Below are positions 1 through 5,511 of a DNA stretch of 5,759 bases, in pieces; position 1 is the first letter of the stretch; every line of letters starts with the position of its first letter. A program made the translations under genes and the position numbers. The notes below the pieces were generated by a model. The model saw only the letters and a list, made by a program, of their open reading frames with translations. It was not told the origin of the DNA and ran no database searches. Origin of the DNA: Deltaproteobacteria bacterium (lineage in GTDB: Bacteria; Desulfobacterota; Binatia; UBA9968); NCBI GenBank assembly GCA_016184235.1, contig JACPDC010000032.1, forward strand, positions 1-5,759, in the 5' to 3' direction.

Positions 1-686
1 GACGGCTCGTTGCGCTTGCCCCGGTAAGGAACCGGCGCGAGGTATGGCGAGTCCGTCTCAAGCAATATTCTCTCCAACGGTAATCTGCGCGCCACATCTC
101 TGAGAGCGTCGGCGTTTTTGAACGTGATAATCCCGGTAAAGGAGAGATAAAATCCCAGGTCTAAAAATTCTCTTGCCGCGTCGTAGTCTCCGGTAAAGCA
201 GTGAATGACGCCCCGGAGGTCCCCCTTGCCCTCGCGCTTGATAATTTCGGAGGCTTCCCGGTATGCGTCACGAACATGAACCACTAGCGGGAGGCCGCTC
301 TGTCGGGCCATCTGAATGAACCGGCAGAAGAGATCGATCTGGACCTGCCTCGGCGAGTGATCGTAGTAAAAGTCGAGGCCGGTCTCCCCGAGGGCGACCA
401 CTTTGGGATTCCCGGCAAGGGCCTCCATTCGCTGGAACCCCTCCTCGTCCACTTCTCTGGCATCATGGGGGTGCATGCCGATGGTGGCATAGAGCCCCGG
501 GTAAGAGTTGGCGAGCTCCAGCGCCGCGGCGTTGCTCGAAAGATCGCCGGCGCCACCCACGACAATGATCTTCTCCACACCCGCTTCTTTGGCGCGCTGA
601 ATAACCTGATCCACATCCGCCGAAAACTCTCTTGTCTGAATGTGGGCGTGGCTGTCGATCAGCGCCGGGTTGGTGAGGCGAGCCAT
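1..686 (-). CDS. tatD: TatD-family metal-dependent hydrolase (DNase), 3' end cut by window edge
   Basis: The first 228 residues of a TatD/YcfH-type TIM-barrel hydrolase are visible. The N-terminus carries the metal-binding HxH motif (DSHAHI, residues 11-16). Then come IGMHPHDA (about 68-75), the metal-ligand Glu in GETGLDFYYD (about 95-104), a His in LVVHVRD, another in GVIHCFTG, and ETDSPYLAPVPYRGKRNEPS at the window edge, whose ETDSP Asp is the last metal ligand. All residues expected for the two-metal site in the visible part are present. TatD proteins usually have about 255-265 residues, so some 30 C-terminal residues lie outside the window. Family members are cytoplasmic 3'-5' exonucleases or DNA-repair nucleases; the exact substrate here is inferred. 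The ATG follows the metG stop with no intervening base (TAA-ATG), so translation is probably coupled to metG. No separate strong ribosome binding site is seen. Confidence 0.95.
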   Translation of the reverse strand, partial: MARLTNPALIDSHAHIQTREFSADVDQVIQRAKEAGVEKIIVVGGAGDLSSNAAALELANSYPGLYATIGMHPHDAREVDEEGFQRMEALAGNPKVVALGETGLDFYYDHSPRQVQIDLFCRFIQMARQSGLPLVVHVRDAYREASEIIKREGKGDLRGVIHCFTGDYDAAREFLDLGFYLSFTGIITFKNADALRDVARRLPLERILLETDSPYLAPVPYRGKRNEP

Positions 687-2225
687 TTAGCCGTCCGAGG
701 CGGTCTCGATTCGTGGAAACAGGACTTTGGGAGGCTGCACTTTATGACCGGGAACGAAAAACTGCCCCCAAGAAGAGGGCTGCTTGGCAGTTGGCTGCGG
801 GATATTGAGAAGCGCCTCCAACTCCTTGGCGGTTTCAGGCAGAAATGGCGAGATCAACCGACCGATGGTCCTGACGGCTTCCAGCAGGTGGTGGAGGATC
901 TCCCCCACCCTACCGCGCTTTTCGGCATCTTTGTAGAGACTAAAGGGAGCCGTCTGCACGACGTACCGGTTGGTGTGGTCGATAGCCGCCCAGATGGCTT
1001 CAAGGGCGCGATGAAACTGGAGCTCCGCCATGTGCCCCTTCAATTCCTCCTCCGCCCGGCGGAACCTATTCTTCAGTTCCAGATCCTCCTTGGTCCAAGC
1101 CGTGCTTAGGGGCTGAACGACACCGGCAAAATACTTCTGCTCCATCGCCAGGACCCGACTGACCAAATTTCCCAGATTGTTAGCCAGATCGGCATTGTAG
1201 CGGGCTGTGAGGTTTTCTTCACGAAAGTCCGCGTCTTGTCCGAACACGCTCTCGCGCAACACAAAGTAGCGAAACGCCTCCATGCCGATTTTCTCTTTCA
1301 TCACCAACGGAGATATAACGTTACCCAGGCTTTTGGACATCTTTTGACCTTCCACGGTCCAGAAGCCGTGCACGTTGAGATGTTTGTACAGCGGTAGGCC
1401 GGCGGCCATGAGCATGGTCGGCCAGAACACACCGTGCGGCTTGAGTATATCCTTGCCAATGAAGTGTTGCGCTTCGGGCCAGAACTCTTGAAATGCCTCT
1501 TCAGCTTTATATTTTAACGCACTTACATAATTGATAAGCGCATCGAACCATACGTAAGTCACGTAGCGCTTATCGAAGGGGATCTCGATCCCCCAAGTGA
1601 GACGGCTCTTGGGGCGGGAGATACACAGATCGCCGATCGGTTCGCGCAACATCGCCACCACCTCGTTCCTGAATCCCTCCGGCCGGATAAAGTCCGGGTG
1701 CGCCTCGATGTGGCGCAGCAGCGGTTCCTGATATTTGCCCATGCGAAAGAAATAATTCTCTTCTTCGAGCCACGTCGGCTCGGTGAGGTGGTCCGGGCAC
1801 TTCCCGCCAGCGAGTTCTTTTTCCGTGTAAAACCGCTCGCAGCCGAAGCAGTAAAGCCCTGCGTAGCGGTCGAAGTGAATGTCCCCGGCTTCATGAATCC
1901 TGGCCAGCAGCTGCTGGACATAGCGAACATGATGCTCATCGGTCGTACGAATGAAGTGATCGTAAGTAAACCCACAGCTATCCCAGACAGCCCGGAAGGT
2001 CGTGCTGATTTGGTCCGTAAAGACCTTTGGGTCCATCCCTGCTTGCGCGGCGGCCTGCGCGATTTTGTCCCCGTGCTCATCGGTGCCAGTGAGGTAAAAG
2101 GTCTCCCACCCGCGCGCCCGGTAGTAACGCGCCAAGGTGTCGGTAATGATCATGGTATAGGCGCTGCCCAGGTGAGGCTCGGCGTTGACGTAATAAAGGG
2201 GAGTAGTCAGGTAGATCCTTTCCAT
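687..2225 (-). CDS. metG: Methionyl-tRNA synthetase (short, Thermus-like MetG, one zinc knuckle)
   Basis: Charges tRNA-Met with methionine in the cytoplasm; 512 residues. The class I signature is PHLGSAY (HLGS, 18-21, the HIGH-motif equivalent), followed by TGTDEHG (46-52). The connective peptide holds one zinc knuckle: C126-x2-C129 and C143-x2-H146, as in Thermus MetRS. FDALINYVSAL (227-237), IGKDILK (256-262) and GQKMSKSLGN (293-302) complete the Rossmann domain. The helical anticodon-binding domain follows from about 340, with NLVSR (353-357) matching the anticodon-reading Asn/Arg pair. The usual anticodon-stacking Trp in the APW motif is Phe428 here. The protein ends just after a LFPRIE segment (502-507), which in longer MetRSs precedes the Trbp111-like tRNA-binding/dimerisation domain; that domain is absent, so the enzyme is probably monomeric. 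The start ATG lies 8 nt after the holB stop and has an AAGG ribosome binding site that overlaps that stop. Confidence 0.97.
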   Translation of the reverse strand: MERIYLTTPLYYVNAEPHLGSAYTMIITDTLARYYRARGWETFYLTGTDEHGDKIAQAAAQAGMDPKVFTDQISTTFRAVWDSCGFTYDHFIRTTDEHHVRYVQQLLARIHEAGDIHFDRYAGLYCFGCERFYTEKELAGGKCPDHLTEPTWLEEENYFFRMGKYQEPLLRHIEAHPDFIRPEGFRNEVVAMLREPIGDLCISRPKSRLTWGIEIPFDKRYVTYVWFDALINYVSALKYKAEEAFQEFWPEAQHFIGKDILKPHGVFWPTMLMAAGLPLYKHLNVHGFWTVEGQKMSKSLGNVISPLVMKEKIGMEAFRYFVLRESVFGQDADFREENLTARYNADLANNLGNLVSRVLAMEQKYFAGVVQPLSTAWTKEDLELKNRFRRAEEELKGHMAELQFHRALEAIWAAIDHTNRYVVQTAPFSLYKDAEKRGRVGEILHHLLEAVRTIGRLISPFLPETAKELEALLNIPQPTAKQPSSWGQFFVPGHKVQPPKVLFPRIETASDG

Positions 2226-2231
2226 AACAAG

Positions 2232-2235
2232 CCTT
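2232..2235 (-). promoter_or_regulatory. metG Shine-Dalgarno (AAGG)
   Basis: On the minus strand AAGG lies 6 nt before the metG ATG (base 2225). It overlaps the TAA stop of holB (2236-2234). This supports the chosen metG start and translational coupling between holB and metG. Confidence 0.6.
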
Positions 2236-3220
2236 ATCCCAAACCTGCAGCTCGCATGAGGAAATCTTCCAGCGCCATCCTGCGGTTGACGTTTCTGCGG
2301 ATGCTCGCCGCCGTCGCGCCAATGCGGGACAGAAGGAAAAGGACCCGCTCCCGGCTATTTCTATCCGCCTGTCGCCTGATGCTCTGCTCGAGGTCCGGAT
2401 TCGAAAGCCCCCGGCTGCTGCCCGTGACCAGACAGATCAGGATATCGCGATACCATCCTTCCGCCCAGTCGAGAAATTTCAAGGATTCTTCCCGCTCACC
2501 TGCAATCTCCTCGGCCAGAGCCATCCATCCGGCAGAGTCCGCGGGGGTGAGAGAGCTCATCCTCTCCGCCCACGCGGCCCGCCGCTGTATCATCTCTTCC
2601 ATCTCTGGAGCGGCGGCCCTGCCCAAGCTCCCCATGCTCATGGCCGCCAGAAGCTCGGCCTTGTCCCGCGACCATCCCTTCCGAGTTTCCAGAAAGCTTG
2701 CCACCTCTTGGACAGGGAGCGGGGCAAAGGAGAGACGGAGGCAGCGGGACACCAGGGTAGCGAGCAGTCCCCCGACGCTGGTGGAAACAAGAATGAGGAG
2801 TGAGTCTTTCGGAGGTTCTTCAAGAGTTTTCAGCAAGGCGTTTTGAGCGGCGTAATTCATCAGGGAGGCAGGGTCTACAACCGCTATTTTCTTCCCCCCT
2901 GTAAAGGCGCGATAGTTGAGCTCCCTTTCCAGCTCGCGCACCTGCCGGATAGTGATCTCCTTTTTTTCCGGCAAGGGCTCTACTACGCGCACGTCGGGGT
3001 GATTGCCGTTTTGAACTCGCACACAGCCGTCACAGCGGCCACAGAAGTCGCTGTCCTTTTCTCGGCACTGGATCGCCATAGCCAAGGACAGGGCTACAGT
3101 CCTCTTTCCTATCCCCTCAGGACCCAGAAAGAGATAGGCGTGGTGCAGCCGGTCGTTCTCCAAGCCTCTCGCGAGGGACTCCAGCTGCTTCCTGTGACCT
3201 ACGATGTCGGAGAAGGGCAT
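2234..3220 (-). CDS. holB: DNA polymerase III subunit delta' (clamp loader)
   Basis: Delta' subunit of the clamp loader that places the beta sliding clamp on DNA. From the ATG at 3220 it is 328 residues. Its N-terminus reads MPFSDIVGHRKQLESL, the standard start of HolB/DnaX AAA+ proteins. Visible motifs: Walker A-like GPEGIGKRT (33-41); a four-Cys zinc module with Cys 52, 60, 63 and 66 (C-x7-C-x2-C-x2-C); the degenerate Walker B region IAVVDPASLMN; NALLKTLEEPP (127-137); and the SRC motif at 158-160. The C-terminal third is helical and less conserved, as usual for the collar domain. The frame stays open upstream to another ATG at 3277, which would add 19 residues (MAEGLGLF...). That extension is encoded entirely by a repeat element and does not resemble HolB, so 3220 is preferred. 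Neither start has a convincing Shine-Dalgarno. The gene that often follows holB (PSP1/ricT) is missing; metG follows directly. Confidence 0.92.
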   Translation of the reverse strand: MPFSDIVGHRKQLESLARGLENDRLHHAYLFLGPEGIGKRTVALSLAMAIQCREKDSDFCGRCDGCVRVQNGNHPDVRVVEPLPEKKEITIRQVRELERELNYRAFTGGKKIAVVDPASLMNYAAQNALLKTLEEPPKDSLLILVSTSVGGLLATLVSRCLRLSFAPLPVQEVASFLETRKGWSRDKAELLAAMSMGSLGRAAAPEMEEMIQRRAAWAERMSSLTPADSAGWMALAEEIAGEREESLKFLDWAEGWYRDILICLVTGSSRGLSNPDLEQSIRRQADRNSRERVLFLLSRIGATAASIRRNVNRRMALEDFLMRAAGLG

Positions 3221-3230
3221 ATCCAAAAAA

Positions 3231-3295
3231 GCGAATGGTGAATAGTCAATAGCGAATAGTCCCAACCCTTCCGCCATTCGCTATTCGCCATTTGC
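3231..3295. repeat. Palindromic heptamer repeat element, GAATAGT type (tmk-holB junction)
   Basis: Four 7-bp units run head to tail from 3233 to 3260 (GAATGGT at 3233, GAATAGT at 3240 and again at 3254, with a related unit at 3247). Three reverse-complement units follow from 3275 to 3295 (CATTCGC, TATTCGC and a variant). The best perfect arms are AATAGCGAAT (3248-3257) and ATTCGCTATT (3276-3285), with an 18-nt loop; GCGAATGG (3231-3238) also pairs with CCATTCGC (3274-3281). The element fills nearly all of the space between tmk and holB, supplies the last residues and stop codon of tmk, and contains the upstream alternative ATG of holB. No T-tract follows, so it is not a standard terminator. 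Confidence 0.85.
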
Positions 3296-3994
3296 CAATT
3301 TCTCATCGATGATCTTTCTGATCTCCTCGTGTAGGTCTCGAACAGCACGGGAGGCATCGAGGACATGAATACGGCCGGGTTCGGTCCGGGCCAGCTCCAG
3401 AAAGCCCTTCCTCACCCTCTCGTGAAACGCCACCTCTTCCCGCTCAAATCGATCTTCCATCCTCGATGCCCTATCCTCTCTTGCTGAGGATTGAGAATGG
3501 ATGATCGAGGATCGCTCCTCGGCCCGGGACAACCCCAGCTCCACGGGACAGTCCAGCAGAAAGGTTATATCCGGCGTGATCCCCCCGCTGGCGACCTCGT
3601 TGACACGGCGCAGCATACCGAGATCGACTCCGCGCCCATACCCTTGGTACGCGAGAGTGGAGTCCGTGAAACGGTCGCACAGGACTAGGGTGCCGCTTGC
3701 GAGGGCCGGACGGATCACTTCGTGGACATGCTGCGCCCGGTCTGCCAGATAGAGAAACAGCTCCGTTGGGGGGCATATGGCGTAAGGAGTAAGGGGTGAA
3801 GGGTCCCCTTTCGCCTCACCCCTTACGTCTTCGGTAAGGAGCACCTGCCGAATCATCTCTCCCAGGGCAGTCCCCCCGGGCTCCCGCGTGCCTAGGCACC
3901 CCCTGCCCCGGCCCGCGAGATATCGCTCCAGCAACCGAAGCTGCGTGGACTTACCCGACCCGTCGCCGCCTTCGAAAGAGATCAAACGAATCAT
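3281..3994 (-). CDS. tmk: Thymidylate kinase with two repeat-derived in-frame insertions
   Basis: Phosphorylates dTMP to dTDP with ATP in the dTTP pathway. From the ATG at 3994 it is 237 residues, beginning MIRLISFEGGDGSGKSTQ with the P-loop at 9-17. TREPGGT, the DRF motif in LVLCDRFTDSTLAYQG (about 103-118), and the LID region ending in DRFERE are all present. The frame remains open to a TTG at 4012 (6 more residues), but the ATG gives the canonical N-terminus; no clear Shine-Dalgarno serves either. The family is usually about 205-215 residues. The excess maps to two places: about residues 57-74, between LLTED and PTELFLYLADRAQH, and about 162-180, between LSRAEER and MEDRFERE in the LID. 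Both stretches coincide with heptamer-built inverted repeats in the DNA. The core motifs are intact, so the enzyme is probably active (inference). The final residues and the stop lie in a third repeat element. holB follows. Confidence 0.94.
   Translation of the reverse strand: MIRLISFEGGDGSGKSTQLRLLERYLAGRGRGCLGTREPGGTALGEMIRQVLLTEDVRGEAKGDPSPLTPYAICPPTELFLYLADRAQHVHEVIRPALASGTLVLCDRFTDSTLAYQGYGRGVDLGMLRRVNEVASGGITPDITFLLDCPVELGLSRAEERSSIIHSQSSAREDRASRMEDRFEREEVAFHERVRKGFLELARTEPGRIHVLDASRAVRDLHEEIRKIIDEKLANGE
3458..3513. repeat. Palindromic heptamer repeat element, GAGGATC type, inside tmk
   Basis: Four plus-strand 7-bp units run without gaps from 3486 to 3513 (GAGGATT at 3486, GAGGATC at 3507, two variants between). 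The left side (3458-3478) carries units in the opposite sense at the same 7-bp spacing (CATCCTC at 3458, TATCCTC at 3472). Perfect arms ATCCTCGAT (3459-3467) and ATCGAGGAT (3504-3512) enclose an inner pair ATCCTC (3473-3478) and GAGGAT (3486-3491). The element encodes the extra LID residues of Tmk without breaking the frame. Confidence 0.8.
3782..3827. repeat. Palindromic heptamer repeat element, GTAAGGG type, inside tmk
   Basis: Units GTAAGGA (3782-3788), GTAAGGG (3789-3795) and GTGAAGG (3796-3802) are mirrored by CCTCACC (3814-3820) and CCTTACG (3821-3827). The perfect 11-bp arms are GTAAGGGGTGA (3789-3799) and TCACCCCTTAC (3816-3826), with a 16-nt loop. The element is translated in frame as part of the extra stretch between LLTED and PTELFLYLADRAQH of Tmk. 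Confidence 0.82.
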
Positions 3995-4016
3995 CCGAAG
4001 GAGAGAATACAAGAGT

Positions 4017-4077
4017 CAGAATCCAGAATCCAGCACCCGTTTTTCGTTCCGAATCCCGGCTCCTGGATGCTGAATTC
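4017..4077. repeat. Palindromic heptamer repeat element, CAGAATC type (regulator-tmk spacer)
   Basis: CAGAATC occurs twice in tandem (4017-4030) followed by a related unit (4031-4037). The mirror side has CTGGATG (4063-4069) and CTGAATT (4070-4076). Arms 4019-4039 and 4057-4077 pair at 17 of 21 positions by my count, with a 17-nt loop. It occupies most of the roughly 100-nt spacer between the response regulator and tmk. On the coding strand the distal arm is followed by TGACTCTTG rather than a T-run, so it is not a typical intrinsic terminator, although the transcript could still fold. Confidence 0.75.
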
Positions 4078-4097
4078 CGGGGAGGGTGGCGAGAGGG

Positions 4098-4481
4098 CTA
4101 GGCCTTTCCCTCGCCCAACAGGAGGTTGATCCCGTTCAGCAACTGCGTGCTGGTAAAAGGCTTCGTGATATAGTAGTCGGCTCCCAGTTTGTAGCCTCCC
4201 AGGACATCCTCGTACTGAACCTTCGCGGTAAGGAGGATCACGGGAATCGATGCGGTATCCGGGACGCCTTTGAGCCGCGTCAGCACCTCCAGACCATCCA
4301 TTTGTGGCATCATAATATCAAGCACAATCAGGTCTGGCTTTTGTTCTTCCAAACGCGTCAAGAGCTCCGGCCCGCTGTATGCGGACATCACGCTGTATCC
4401 CTTGCCCTCCAGAATGGTCCTGACGATCGTGATGATGTCCGGGTTGTCGTCAACTACCATAATGGTCCGGGTTGTCGTCAA
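4098..4481 (-). CDS. Single-domain (CheY-like) response regulator with displaced start
   Basis: A lone receiver domain with no output domain, so it probably acts by protein contact or as a phosphate relay. In the 127-residue reading from TTG at 4481 the acidic pair is D11-D12 (MVVDDNPD), the phospho-acceptor D55 (LIVLDIMMPQMDG), the switch Thr T85 (LLTAK) and the conserved Lys K107 (YYITKPF): every key receiver residue is present. The start is uncertain. A strong Shine-Dalgarno and ATG at 4509 encode MDTKKTIMVVDDNPD, but a 28-bp tandem duplication puts that start out of frame with the rest of the domain. The intact frame can begin at TTG 4481, directly after an in-frame TAG, or at ATG 4460 (MVVDDNPD...), which loses only the residues before beta-strand 1. 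ATG 4460 could be used by ribosomes finishing the mini-ORF from 4509. The sensor kinase lies just upstream and is the likely partner. Confidence 0.85.
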   Translation of the reverse strand: MTTTRTIMVVDDNPDIITIVRTILEGKGYSVMSAYSGPELLTRLEEQKPDLIVLDIMMPQMDGLEVLTRLKGVPDTASIPVILLTAKVQYEDVLGGYKLGADYYITKPFTSTQLLNGINLLLGEGKA

Positions 4482-4494
4482 CTACCATAATGGT
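4437..4494. repeat. 28-bp perfect tandem duplication over the regulator start
   Basis: Bases 4437-4466 are repeated exactly at 4465-4494, giving two copies at a period of 28. Each copy encodes the MVVDDNPD start of the receiver on the minus strand. Since 28 is not a multiple of 3, the second copy shifts the reading frame by one base. A run of seven T (A7 on the coding strand) directly adjoins the repeat at 4494-4500. Confidence 0.97.
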
Positions 4495-4509
4495 TTTTTT
4501 GGTATCCAT
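4450..4509 (-). other. Mini-ORF from the ancestral regulator ATG (19 codons)
   Basis: ATG at 4509, preceded by a strong Shine-Dalgarno, reads MDTKKTIMVVDDNPD as a normal receiver start. It then runs out of frame through the duplicated copy (HYGS) to a TGA at 4452-4450. The stop lies just past the ATG at 4460, which is in the intact receiver frame. The mini-ORF is either the remnant of a broken start or a leader that feeds reinitiation at 4460. Both readings are inference; the frame relationships are directly visible. Confidence 0.8.
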
Positions 4510-4513
4510 GCTT

Positions 4514-4520
4514 TCCCCCT
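4514..4520 (-). promoter_or_regulatory. Shine-Dalgarno of the original regulator start (AGGGGGA)
   Basis: On the minus strand AGGGGGA lies 4 nt upstream of the ATG at 4509 and overlaps the kinase TAG stop (4521-4519). It marks 4509 as the ancestral start and suggests coupling to kinase translation. Neither TTG 4481 nor ATG 4460 has a comparable site. Confidence 0.75.
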
Positions 4521-5511
4521 AGCTGCCGGCGACCGGTATGGTCACCTTAAATGTGGAGCCCTTGCCCACTTCACTTTCGACCTCAATTTTGCCCCCGATA
4601 AGCTCAACCAGATTTTTGCTGATAGTCAATCCCAGACCGGTCCCCTCGTAGCTCCGCGCCGCCTTGCCGTCCAATTGCCGGAACTTATCGAAGATCAGAG
4701 GGATCAGATCCTTGGGGATGCCGATTCCCGTGTCAGAGATCACGAACGAGACATTGCTATTAGCCCCCCTGACCACGGAGAGCCTCACCTCCCCTTGATC
4801 GGTAAACTTAATGGCATTGCTGAGAATGTTGGCGAGGCAGTTTTTCAACTTCCCCCAGTCGGTCTCAATCAAAGGGACATCGTCCCCGACTTCGTATCGG
4901 ACCTTATACGGCTTCCGGCTCTCCAGATGGGCGACCTCTTGCCGCAATTGGTCGAGGAGAGGCCTGACGTCGCCCCGCTTCACAAATAGACCGGTCTCCC
5001 CTTTCTCTATCTTCGAATAGTCCAGGAGGGCGTCCACGATCCCCAAGAGCCCGCGGGCATTTTCCATCAACCGCCCCATAGCCTTTTTCTGCTCCTGCGT
5101 CAATGGACCACAGGCGCCGTCACCCAAAAGGTGGCCGTAGCCCATGATCGTGGCGATAGGAGTTCGCAGCTCGTGAGAGGTGCTGGCCAGGTACTCGGAT
5201 TTCAGCCGGTTTGCGTCGGCCAACTGCTCGGCGATGATCTGCCGCCTCCTGGCCTCTACCTGGAGCTCCTCATATTTTTTTGCGTTGCTCAACGCTATAG
5301 CCGTGGCAAAGGCCACGATCTGGCAGAACTGGATCTCTCTGGAAGTTAACTCCCGATCCTCTTGTTCAAAACCCAGGAGGATAACACCGTGCATCTCCCC
5401 GCGAAACATGATGGGCACGGCCATGGAGGTCGGAAACAAATGGACGGCAAAGTCCTGTTGGCCTTGCGGCTCCCCGGCAAAGAGCTGCTTCGGGTGGACG
5501 TTCCTTGTCAC
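4519..5511 (-). CDS. Sensor histidine kinase, catalytic part (partial GAF-HisKA-HATPase_c)
   Basis: From GTG at 5511 it has 330 residues. Residues about 1-80 are the second half of a GAF-like domain (MAVPIMFRGEMHGVILLGFEQ at 30-50, closing helix to about 80), followed by a helical linker (about 78-105). The HisKA domain has SHELRTP (112-118) with phospho-acceptor H113. The ATPase domain has the N box NILSNAIKFT (228-237), G1 DTGIGIP (260-266), F box FDKFRQLD (274-281) and G2 GTGLGL (290-295). The catalytic core is therefore complete. Upstream, in another frame, a membrane segment plus the first GAF helix of what looks like the same protein is encoded. One base less near 5510-5513 would join the two as TLETL-VTRN. 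GGAG at 5519-5522, 7 nt before the GTG, could allow separate translation as a soluble kinase. The stop overlaps the Shine-Dalgarno of the response regulator, its likely phosphorylation partner. The signal sensed is not evident. Confidence 0.88.
   Translation of the reverse strand: MTRNVHPKQLFAGEPQGQQDFAVHLFPTSMAVPIMFRGEMHGVILLGFEQEDRELTSREIQFCQIVAFATAIALSNAKKYEELQVEARRRQIIAEQLADANRLKSEYLASTSHELRTPIATIMGYGHLLGDGACGPLTQEQKKAMGRLMENARGLLGIVDALLDYSKIEKGETGLFVKRGDVRPLLDQLRQEVAHLESRKPYKVRYEVGDDVPLIETDWGKLKNCLANILSNAIKFTDQGEVRLSVVRGANSNVSFVISDTGIGIPKDLIPLIFDKFRQLDGKAARSYEGTGLGLTISKNLVELIGGKIEVESEVGKGSTFKVTIPVAGS

Noticed and set aside
357..1109. Plus-strand ORF of 250 codons
   Set aside because: It is antisense to tatD and the 3' part of metG; no recognisable protein motif and no convincing start context.
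1698..2846. Long plus-strand ORF of 382 codons
   Set aside because: It runs antisense across metG and holB, both of which have full sets of family motifs. Its product has no recognisable domain and it is a product of codon bias in the real genes.
3244..3249. TTGACT on the minus strand as a promoter -35 box upstream of holB
   Set aside because: It is part of the tandem heptamers, and no good -10 box lies at the right spacing (only TTGGAT-like sequence).
3277..3277. ATG at 3277 as the holB start
   Set aside because: The extra 19 residues are encoded by the repeat element and do not resemble HolB; MPFSDIVG at 3220 is the conserved start.
4017..4077. Intrinsic terminator between the response regulator and tmk
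   Set aside because: The hairpin is long and imperfect and no T-run follows on the coding strand; it fits the heptamer repeat pattern better.
3231..4077. CRISPR array or phage att sites from the repeated motifs
   Set aside because: Units are 7 bp, degenerate and differ between elements; there are no regular spacers, cas genes or integrase.
4086..4490. Plus-strand ORF opposite the response regulator
   Set aside because: It is the mirror of a clear receiver domain and has no independent support.
4494..4500. A7 run as a programmed slippage site rescuing the regulator frame
   Set aside because: A +1 shift at the A7 run meets a TAG (4484-4482) before reaching the receiver, so slippage there cannot produce the protein.
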